From the NCBI GenBank assembly GCA_964448015.1, contig CAYUUV010000036.1, positions 1 to 8,928 of the forward strand: a DNA stretch of 8,928 nucleotides, given 5' to 3'. This DNA comes from JACKGS01 sp964448015 (GTDB lineage Bacteria > Patescibacteriota > Saccharimonadia > Saccharimonadales > UBA7683). Under the pieces are notes generated by a model. The model made no database searches, had not been told where the DNA came from, and was given only the letters and a program-made list of their open reading frames with translations. Both the position numbers and the translations under genes were made by a program. Shown here piece after piece: positions 1-4,185 of this stretch (its first letter is position 1; each line of letters begins with the position of its first letter).

Positions 1-23
1 CACGCGTCGTCCGGGTGGGTTGA
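1..23 (+). CDS. Possible 3' end of an upstream GC-rich gene (partial)
   Basis: Reading from base 3, the codons give ...RVVRVG and then TGA at 21-23. A strong terminator hairpin begins 11 nt later. The stop-to-hairpin distance resembles that of the next gene (stop 706, hairpin at 720), which is why this frame was preferred. The other two forward frames stay open through the hairpin, which is unlikely for a real gene end. Only six codons are visible, so nothing can be said about function. Confidence 0.3.
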
Positions 24-34
24 AGGGAGGTTTC

Positions 35-75
35 AGCGCCCAGCAGTGCCCACCCCTGCTGGGCGCTGTTTATTT
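35..75 (+). terminator. Rho-independent terminator with 12-bp perfect stem
   Basis: AGCGCCCAGCAG at 35-46 is the exact reverse complement of CTGCTGGGCGCT at 56-67, with a 9-nt loop, followed by GTTTATTT. A GC-rich stem plus a T-rich tail is the classic intrinsic terminator. It probably ends the transcript entering from the left edge. Confidence 0.85.
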
Positions 76-88
76 AGAAGAAAAAGTG

Positions 89-111
89 CATGGGTTGCGG
101 GAATACCCATG
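89..111. repeat. 7-bp inverted repeat upstream of promoter
   Basis: CATGGGT (89-95) and ACCCATG (105-111) are perfect inverted repeats with a 9-nt spacer, about 33 bp upstream of the -35 box at 144. No T-run follows. It could be an operator or nothing; short repeats like this also arise by chance. Confidence 0.3.
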
Positions 112-143
112 GCGAGGGTTTTGAGATTCAGAGCGCAGAATAG

Positions 144-172
144 TTGACAATAATATACAAAAATGCTAAAAT
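144..172 (+). promoter_or_regulatory. Sigma70-type promoter of the coiled-coil gene
   Basis: TTGACA (144-149), a 17-bp spacer and TAAAAT (167-172), with TGC directly before the -10 (extended -10). The same design recurs at 1305 and 2139. The predicted start near 179 gives a leader of about 135 nt before the GTG at 314. That is long for this window, where other genes are leaderless. Confidence 0.8.
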
Positions 173-231
173 AGAATTATCAGTTGAGCTTTTGAGCTCC
201 TGTGTTCTTAAACAGCTGAAATATATCAGTT

Positions 232-280
232 GCAAAAGGGTGTCAGTTTACATAGGTAATGTAATTTGACACCCTTTTGC
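232..280. repeat. Large hairpin in the 5' leader
   Basis: GCAAAAGGGTGTCA (232-245) pairs perfectly with TGACACCCTTTTGC (267-280). After a G-T pair and one T-T mismatch the stem continues with TTACAT/ATGTAA, closing on the 5-nt loop AGGTA (254-258). This makes about 21 paired positions, 33 nt before the start codon. There is no T-run on either strand, so it is not a standard terminator. It may be an RNA structure that stabilises the mRNA or controls translation, or a protein-binding inverted repeat. A weaker hairpin (CAGCTGA/TCAGTTG, 213-232) lies immediately before it. Confidence 0.75.
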
Positions 281-313
281 GACGAGTGTTCGCCCTGGGG
301 AGAAAGAACCAAC

Positions 314-706
314 GTGAAGTCTCTTGACGAGATCCAGGCAGAGTACGTGACCCTCTGTGAGGCGCTGCAGCTCAAGAATCTCGAGCTCAAGGAGCGTCTG
401 GTCAAGGCCAACTACAAGTTGGACTTGGCCAAGGTCAACGTCGAGCTGGCCCGCTTGGCCGGTAGCGAGCTGGACCTCGCTCTGGCGGTCTACAAGAAGG
501 CCCAGGCAGCTGCCAGGGTCGCCAAGGTGATCGCGGCGGGAATCCAGTTCGAGATCGACGCCGAGCGACGGCTGGAAGAGCTCGAGTTGGAGACCTTCCG
601 GGCGGTGGCGCAGTGCGAGGAGAATGCCGCCAAGGCCGATTTCAACATCAAGGTGGGGCTCGAGGATCCCAGCGGTGAGTCCTGGCGGTGGGACATGACG
701 GTCTAG
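314..706 (+). CDS. GC3-rich predicted coiled-coil protein, unknown function
   Basis: A 130-aa protein beginning MKSLDEIQAEY. I chose the GTG at 314 because GGGGAGAAAG (297-306) lies about 8-11 nt upstream and the only earlier in-frame start, a TTG at 266, sits inside the leader hairpin. Residues 1 to about 118 are almost all helix formers (Ala, Glu, Leu, Lys) with no Pro and few Gly, suggesting a long helix or coiled coil. The tail (GLEDPSGESWRWDMTV) is different and aromatic. No signal peptide, membrane segment or catalytic motif is visible. About 113 of 130 codons end in G or C, far above the neighbouring genes, so it is either recently acquired or under unusual codon selection. It has its own promoter, leader hairpin, 3' hairpin and terminator. 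I do not recognise the family. A structural or scaffold role would be a guess. Confidence 0.75.
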   Translation: MKSLDEIQAEYVTLCEALQLKNLELKERLVKANYKLDLAKVNVELARLAGSELDLALAVYKKAQAAARVAKVIAAGIQFEIDAERRLEELELETFRAVAQCEENAAKADFNIKVGLEDPSGESWRWDMTV

Positions 707-719
707 CGGCTTGTTGGGG

Positions 720-767
720 GGCGACTCAGGGTTTTAGTGTGGCATCTGCCGCCTGCCCTGAGTCGCC
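720..767 (+). repeat. 12-bp perfect GC hairpin in the 3' UTR
   Basis: GGCGACTCAGGG (720-731) is perfectly complementary to CCCTGAGTCGCC (756-767) across a 24-nt loop, 13 nt after the stop of the coiled-coil gene. No T-tract follows (next bases GTTCCCACC), so it is better read as a 3'-end stabilising structure or as part of a bipartite terminator with the hairpin at 810. It mirrors the stem at 35-67 in stem length and in distance from the preceding stop. Confidence 0.7.
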
Positions 768-809
768 GTTCCCACCTCCCCTATTCGATATTTTCAGCTG
801 TTTATTTTT

Positions 810-837
810 ATCGCCTTCGGGCGATTTTTATTATTTG
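810..837 (+). terminator. Rho-independent terminator with TTCG tetraloop
   Basis: ATCGCC-TTCG-GGCGAT (810-825) followed by TTTTATTATTT. A UUCG tetraloop, a 6-bp stem and a U-rich tail form a textbook intrinsic terminator. It closes the transcript of the coiled-coil gene and marks the right edge of the compositionally distinct block. Confidence 0.85.
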
Positions 838-894
838 TGCACTACTTCTGCCGTGTTTAATTTGCCAACGAAATATATAATTTTTGCATCGCAC

Positions 895-916
895 GTATAG
901 TTTTTTTGTACTATAC
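895..916. repeat. 7-bp inverted repeat just upstream of a start codon
   Basis: GTATAGT (895-901) and ACTATAC (910-916) are perfect inverted repeats around TTTTTTGT, ending 4 nt before the ATG at 921. Position and symmetry suit an operator or a small hairpin. TACTAT (909-914) inside the right arm could be the -10 of a leaderless promoter with TTGCAT (884-889) as a poor -35 at a 19-bp spacing. TATAAT at 876-881 is an alternative -10. Neither is convincing. Confidence 0.4.
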
Positions 917-920
917 CATT

Positions 921-1109
921 ATGGCAAATATCGAAACCCTCTTCCCACCCGATCCTGAAATGACCGAGCAAGCAATTGATCGTGCTCTCGATCGGCCCCA
1001 GTGTCTAGCCCGACTTGCGGTGAGCGGAGCGGCTGCGGCTACGGTTTCAGTGGCGGCCCTGCAGTTATGGCGTCATTTTCATGCCTATACCGGCCTCGAC
1101 CAAGAGTGA
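921..1109 (+). CDS. Small protein with one putative membrane helix, unknown
   Basis: A 62-aa ORF starting MANIETLFPPDPEM and ending in TGA. Residues about 29-50 (the Leu/Ala/Val-rich run LARLAVSGAAAATVSVAALQ) could form one transmembrane helix or an amphipathic helix. The first 25 residues are acidic and proline-containing. The ATG at 921 is preferred over the in-frame TTG at 906 because that TTG lies in the inverted repeat. No Shine-Dalgarno is visible, as for most genes here. It lies between a terminator (810-837) and a repeat-rich gap, so it appears to be its own unit. It could be a non-coding stretch that happens to be open, but codon use and protein composition look plausible. Confidence 0.55.
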   Translation: MANIETLFPPDPEMTEQAIDRALDRPQCLARLAVSGAAAATVSVAALQLWRHFHAYTGLDQE

Positions 1110-1161
1110 ATTGCTAACCTTCTAAACTACTAAGCCTACACGAACAACACTTTCATAGCCT

Positions 1162-1264
1162 GTCGTCTCGAGTGAAATCGACCCGTTCTCCGTGGTAAGA
1201 CTGCGAAGGGCGAAGAGATTTGCTCGTAATTGCCACTAGATCTCTCGATGATACTCGAGATGAC
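1162..1264. repeat. 103-bp REP/MITE-like segment with inverted ends
   Basis: The segment begins GTCGTCTCGAG (1162-1172) and ends CTCGAGATGAC (1254-1264); the ends are inverted repeats matching at 10 of 11 bases. Near the right end there is an internal small palindrome TCTCGA-N6-TCGAGA (1242-1259). Read on the minus strand, the right side has the order GTCATC, palindrome, GATCTAGT. That resembles GTCATC, palindrome, GATCCAAT at the end of the GIY-YIG unit (2540-2568). No gene is visible in the 1110-1341 gap apart from this and the promoter at 1305. A relic or non-autonomous repeat is an inference. Confidence 0.45.
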
Positions 1265-1304
1265 GCAAAGAGGTGGCTTGGTGTGAAATGCGAGTGCCTG
1301 AATT

Positions 1305-1333
1305 TTGACAAATACGGATAAATTTGCTATAAT
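1305..1333 (+). promoter_or_regulatory. Promoter of the PRTase-fold gene, leaderless
   Basis: TTGACA (1305-1310), a 17-bp spacer and TATAAT (1328-1333), with TTTGC before the -10. The ATG at 1342 is 8 nt past the -10, exactly where transcription would begin, so the mRNA should start at or within a base or two of the AUG. Confidence 0.9.
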
Positions 1334-1341
1334 ATAACACA

Positions 1342-2142
1342 ATGCACACAGTAAATTATTTGGCCTCCACGCGGGGTCATGGATACGTTGAATACATAGG
1401 CACGACCTGGGAATCTGCCCAGGCTCTTGTGGAATCGGAGTACGAAGATCCGCGAGATCGACTTTTTGCACCTGCTAACTTTTTGTGTAATGTTTTAGGT
1501 GAAAAAGTTGCCATTGCCGAACATATGGGTGTGCGGCGGAGTGAACTGGTTAGAATGGCAGCAGATGTGGCGCTTGGACACGTACAAGGTCGGGCGGTAT
1601 CCAAACAACACCCGTTGATTGAGGCGACTCGAAGATTTGATGGCCGACTCCAGAGGCGCGTATTTGACGAAGTCAGTATTAAGGCGCTCACCAATATACG
1701 GGCTCAGATGGTCCGAGAGGTTGCCACTATTGTGTCTGGCGGCGGTAAAGAAGCGCTCATTTTTATGCCAATGGCCAATGGTGCCATTCCGTCAGCCCTG
1801 CTGATAGCTGATCAGGTGGCATCAGTAACACCAACATTACTGTACCCCGTCCGTTTTTCGGCCAATAAGTTACATCAAACCGTGCCGGCTATCACCTGCG
1901 AAGAAGACGAATACCTGGCGACCCTAGCGGCTGATCATCACTTTTTAATTTTTGATGAAGATGTACACAGTGGTAGAACAATGGGTGGCATGATGCGCCA
2001 TTTGGTGCATGAAGTGGTGAGCGAAGACCGCGTGCACGGCTTTACTGTTTTTCAGTCGGGGGCTACAGAATCTGAAGAACACGCCCTGTACGCAGCAGGC
2101 ATTGACGGCTGCTATCAGCGCAGCTTTCCCAAAAAAAGTTGA
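1342..2142 (+). CDS. Phosphoribosyltransferase-fold protein
   Basis: A 266-aa cytoplasmic protein. Residues 202-214 (LIFDEDVHSGRTM) match the PRPP-binding signature of type I phosphoribosyltransferases: hydrophobic beta strand, acidic pair, then a Ser/Thr-Gly-Arg-Thr loop. Upstream, residues 138-157 (ALIFMPMANGAIPSALLIAD) resemble the first strand and loop of that fold, and 167-178 holds a further strand. The N-terminal 130 residues are unassigned, rich in charged residues and probably helical. Substrate is unknown; nucleobase salvage enzymes and regulatory PRTases share this motif, so no specific enzyme is named. The start is fixed by the leaderless promoter; there is no Shine-Dalgarno. The stop codon TGA (2140-2142) lies inside the -35 box of the next gene. 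Confidence 0.8.
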   Translation: MHTVNYLASTRGHGYVEYIGTTWESAQALVESEYEDPRDRLFAPANFLCNVLGEKVAIAEHMGVRRSELVRMAADVALGHVQGRAVSKQHPLIEATRRFDGRLQRRVFDEVSIKALTNIRAQMVREVATIVSGGGKEALIFMPMANGAIPSALLIADQVASVTPTLLYPVRFSANKLHQTVPAITCEEDEYLATLAADHHFLIFDEDVHSGRTMGGMMRHLVHEVVSEDRVHGFTVFQSGATESEEHALYAAGIDGCYQRSFPKKS

Positions 2143-2167
2143 CAAATTTTACTAAGTTTGCTATAAT
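2139..2167 (+). promoter_or_regulatory. Leaderless promoter overlapping the upstream stop codon
   Basis: TTGACA (2139-2144), a 17-bp spacer and TATAAT (2162-2167), again with TTTGC before the -10 and ATG 8 nt beyond it (2176). The TGA of the PRTase-fold gene is bases 2-4 of the -35 hexamer. The layout is almost identical to the promoter at 1305, including TTGACAAAT at the left. Confidence 0.9.
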
Positions 2168-2175
2168 AGCAAAAT

Positions 2176-2421
2176 ATGAATGAGTTATTAGCACAAGGTC
2201 CAGAGTTTGCTGGAGAAAACATTCCTTTGGTTCCCGAAGTGGATCCTGTTGAGAAAGCAGCCGCTGCCCTTTTGGCATTCTGGCGTGCGCATGCTGCGAA
2301 TGACCCGGTAGCTCTACAGGCGGCGCGGAAGGATCTAGTCGCAGCTCCTGGTACTAATCCTGTCGCTATAAGGCGGCGTGCACATGAACTGCGTTGTGGC
2401 GATAGTCAAAGCCAGAACTGA
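2176..2421 (+). CDS. Hypothetical 81-aa protein
   Basis: An 81-aa protein starting MNELLAQGPEFAGENIPLVPE and ending in TGA. Residues about 24-56 (DPVEKAAAALLAFWRAHAANDPVALQAARKDLV, in two stretches) look like two short amphipathic helices, and the C-terminus is basic (IRRRAHELR). No membrane segment or known motif is visible. The start is set by the strong promoter 8 nt upstream, so the transcript is expected to be leaderless. It could be co-regulated with the PRTase-fold gene through their matching promoters. I do not recognise it. No clear terminator follows. Confidence 0.7.
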   Translation: MNELLAQGPEFAGENIPLVPEVDPVEKAAAALLAFWRAHAANDPVALQAARKDLVAAPGTNPVAIRRRAHELRCGDSQSQN

Positions 2422-2485
2422 GCTTGATTGATCTTACATCTTGATGCTATGGTAGTTGGCGACGAAGACGCGATGACCTCGCTTA

Positions 2486-2534
2486 TTTAGAGTTTTTGAA
2501 GAGCAGCCTTGATGATATCATCGAGCAGCTTTTT
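2486..2534 (-). pseudogene. Duplicated 3' tail of pth (remnant)
   Basis: These 49 bp match the true end of pth (2921-2969) at 45 of 49 positions, in the same orientation. Read on the minus strand they encode KLLDDIIKAALQKL plus TAA, against KQLDEIIKAALQKL plus TAA in the intact gene. Three of the four differences fall at third codon positions and two are silent, as if both versions had spent time as functional coding sequence. The copy lies on the far side of the GIY-YIG unit, so that unit is bracketed by direct repeats of the pth end. Nothing upstream of these 15 codons is duplicated. Confidence 0.85.
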
Positions 2535-2538
2535 GGTC

Positions 2539-2915
2539 TGTCATCCTGAGCTTGACTCAGGATCCAATAGATAAGATATCAACTAAATCCTTCCACTCAG
2601 GATTGGCTTTATTGATAAGCTCTAATTTCCATAACCTTCGCCAATTCTTGAGTTGTTTCTCTCTGGCGATAGCATCATCAATGTTTGGCGTTTCTTCAAA
2701 ATAGACAAGCTTATGAACGCCGTACTTCTTCGTGAATCCTTCGATGAGTCCATTTCTATGTTCGTACATTCGACGATGTAAATCGTTGGTAACACCGATG
2801 TACAGTGTGCCATTTTTTTGACTGGCGAGAATGTAGACAAAATATGATTTCATGATTGATTGGATCCTGAGTCCCCGAATAGCTTCGCACGGGGCACGGC
2901 TAGCTCAGGATTACA
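2539..2915 (-). mobile_element. REP-like GIY-YIG unit with palindromic inverted ends
   Basis: The left end (+ strand, 2539-2568) reads TGTCATCCTGAGCT, two bases, ACTCAGGATCCAAT. The right end read on the minus strand (2915 back to 2859) reads TGTAATCCTGAGCT, about 28 bases, ACTCAGGATCCAAT. The inner 15 bp (2554-2568 and 2859-2873) are perfect inverted repeats. Each end is itself a palindrome (ATCCTGAG/CTCAGGAT), and the right one holds a further CCCCG/CGGGG stem. Only the GIY-YIG gene lies between them, and its stop codon is inside the left repeat. This has the look of a small mobile or formerly mobile unit. Calling the nuclease its mobiliser, by analogy with RAYT transposases and REP sequences, is inference. 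Confidence 0.6.
2557..2853 (-). CDS. Single-domain GIY-YIG endonuclease (YhbQ/UPF0213-like)
   Basis: A 98-aa protein. The GIY-YIG fold is visible in order: VYI at 6-8, YIG at 18-20, the catalytic-type Arg in LHRR (27-28), His32, and the helix with the conserved Glu in AIAREKQLKNW (Glu65). The remainder (WRRLWKLELINKANPEWKDL) matches the usual C-terminus of this short family. About 100 aa is normal for it, so the gene appears intact. It has no added DNA-binding domain, unlike larger homing endonucleases. No Shine-Dalgarno or clear promoter precedes the ATG; it may depend on read-through from pth. It is tightly enclosed by inverted repeats and by duplicated pth ends, pointing to a mobile history. 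Confidence 0.92.
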   Translation of the reverse strand: MKSYFVYILASQKNGTLYIGVTNDLHRRMYEHRNGLIEGFTKKYGVHKLVYFEETPNIDDAIAREKQLKNWRRLWKLELINKANPEWKDLVDILSIGS

Positions 2916-2921
2916 CCGAGT

Positions 2922-3554
2922 TTAGAGTTTTTGAAGAGCAGCTTTGATAATTTCATCGAGCTGCTTTTTTTCTTCGCTTGTAAATTTGGCGAGGACAAAA
3001 TCTGCGGCGTCTGTCTTTTTCGTAGACTGTGAGCTTGTTGAATCGGCTAGCAGTTCATTTTTGATGCCAATACGGATACGCGTAAAATCTTCCCCGATGT
3101 GCGAGATAATGCTTTTCAGGCCGTTGTTGCCAGCACTTCCCCCGCCCTGCTTTTCTTTTATTGTGCCAAAAGGTAGATCGAGTTCGTCATGAATAATGGT
3201 GATGTCGCTATTTTGGAGTTTGTAAAAATCTTTTAAAGCGCGGACCGCTTCACCGCTTAGATTCATGTAGGTGGCGGGTTTTGCCAGGATTATTTTTCTG
3301 CCAGCAACAAAATCTTCACTGAGAGATGCTTTGAACTTTGGTTTTTCTTGCCAGTCCGGGAAGCCTCGTTCTTTTTGGTATGCCTCAATAGCTGAAAATC
3401 CAATATTATGCCGGGTGCCTTCGTATTCTTTACCGATGTTGCCAAGGCCAACAATCAGCCGCACAAAACTTTCTGTTTCAGCTGATTCGCCACTTTGGTC
3501 TTGGATAAGTTCAAAAATACTGTCTTTTCTCTGGAATTGTTGAAATAACGCCAT
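2922..3554 (-). CDS. pth: Peptidyl-tRNA hydrolase
   Basis: Releases peptides from peptidyl-tRNAs that drop off the ribosome, recycling tRNA in the cytoplasm. With the ATG at 3554 it is 210 aa. Diagnostic motifs: RLIVGLGNIG (32-41), TRHNIGF with catalytic-type His49, YMNLSG (96-101, Asn98), HDELDLPFG (122-130, Asp126) and GGGSAGNNGLKS (137-148). All key residues are present. Relative to the usual length of about 190 aa there is an extra N-terminal stretch of about 30 residues. An alternative GTG at 3462-3464 would give MRLIVGLGNIG, the classic family start. The ATG is preferred because a promoter-like pair (3562-3590) places transcription right at it. The last 15 codons are duplicated beyond the GIY-YIG unit, so the current C-terminus may have been replaced or copied during an insertion. 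Confidence 0.95.
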   Translation of the reverse strand: MALFQQFQRKDSIFELIQDQSGESAETESFVRLIVGLGNIGKEYEGTRHNIGFSAIEAYQKERGFPDWQEKPKFKASLSEDFVAGRKIILAKPATYMNLSGEAVRALKDFYKLQNSDITIIHDELDLPFGTIKEKQGGGSAGNNGLKSIISHIGEDFTRIRIGIKNELLADSTSSQSTKKTDAADFVLAKFTSEEKKQLDEIIKAALQKL

Positions 3555-3561
3555 GACAGGT

Positions 3562-3590
3562 AGTATGAAGCAGCTATGATGAAGTAGCAA
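3562..3590 (-). promoter_or_regulatory. Probable leaderless promoter of pth
   Basis: On the minus strand: TTGCTA (3590-3585), a 17-bp spacer and CATACT (3567-3562), then 7 nt to the ATG at 3554. The hexamers are weaker than those of the + strand genes, but spacing and distance to ATG match the window's leaderless pattern. It stands back to back with the promoter at 3602, with 11 bp between the two -35 boxes. Confidence 0.55.
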
Positions 3591-3601
3591 GTGCGAGGTT
3601 G

Positions 3602-3630
3602 TTGACGGGAACATACTGGTGCGGTATAAG
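3602..3630 (+). promoter_or_regulatory. Promoter of the divergent unknown gene
   Basis: TTGACG (3602-3607), a 17-bp spacer and TATAAG (3625-3630). The predicted start near 3637 leaves a leader of about 12 nt before the ATG at 3649, with no clear Shine-Dalgarno. Confidence 0.75.
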
Positions 3631-3648
3631 TGAGAGTACGTAGACAAA

Positions 3649-4185
3649 ATGGCACACAACTTTCTTGAAGTAATTCCCTGCGAACCCATTACTACATCTG
3701 ATCAACTTGATAGTGGTGATGTACTTCGCGTGCGTCAGCCCAATAAAAAGGAACGCGATTCACACGTTATAGATGTGTTATTTCTTGGTATGCTCAGCGT
3801 AGAGTTCACCTCAACAATGTACGTAGTGCACATGCCTCTTCGCGAAGGAAGGTTTAGTGTGCGTGATGAGGCCATGGGCAACGCAAAGTTCAAAGAAGCC
3901 AGGCAGTTTGGTAAGATTCACGCGCTTCCAGCTCGTCAGAGTTTTGGCATCGACTGTGCGGGTAGTCTTCCGCAGTCCGCTAGTCCGCGGTCTCAGCGCA
4001 TCGGCCGTGGCTTTCCGACCGTCCATGCCCCCGACACAAATCCGGAGCTCTTGAGTGATGAGACTTCACTGTACGGCTGTGTGGTGCGAGCGTTAATTCG
4101 ACAGTCTGAACTGCCGGAGTCTGAAAAAATGACCACGCTGTATAGCGCGTACACGTATCCACTGAGGACCACATCAGCTGACTAG
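3649..4185 (+). CDS. Hypothetical 178-aa protein
   Basis: A 178-aa protein starting MAHNFLEVIPCEPITTSDQL. The first half has alternating hydrophobic residues (VIDVLFLGMLSVEF, MYVVHMPLREGRFSV) that suggest beta strands. The middle (100-140) is rich in Ser, Pro and Gly and probably loopy. The end contains a helix (CVVRALIRQSELPESEK). There is no signal peptide or membrane helix. It has a good promoter and is divergent from pth. Its TAG stop overlaps the TAG stop of der on the other strand (shared CTAG, 4182-4185), and no terminator lies between the two convergent genes. I do not recognise the family. Confidence 0.75.
   Translation: MAHNFLEVIPCEPITTSDQLDSGDVLRVRQPNKKERDSHVIDVLFLGMLSVEFTSTMYVVHMPLREGRFSVRDEAMGNAKFKEARQFGKIHALPARQSFGIDCAGSLPQSASPRSQRIGRGFPTVHAPDTNPELLSDETSLYGCVVRALIRQSELPESEKMTTLYSAYTYPLRTTSAD

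Noticed and set aside
1..147. Open frame 1 running through the left-edge hairpin to a TGA at 145-147
   Set aside because: It would read through a strong terminator and the promoter spacer, and its composition is not protein-like.
266..271. TTGACA inside the leader hairpin as a -35 box
   Set aside because: At 17 bp downstream there is only TTCGCC, no -10, and the hexamer is explained by the hairpin arm.
266..313. TTG at 266 as start of the coiled-coil gene
   Set aside because: It lies in the right arm of the leader hairpin and has no ribosome site; the GTG at 314 has a purine-rich site and begins the helical region.
1136..1471. 111-aa minus-strand ORF
   Set aside because: It overlaps the promoter and start of the PRTase-fold gene and has no motif or promoter of its own.
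2511..2522. Perfect palindrome GATGATATCATC in the pth tail copy
   Set aside because: It arises from two third-position changes in the duplicated codons and is absent from the intact pth end, so a binding site is not needed to explain it.
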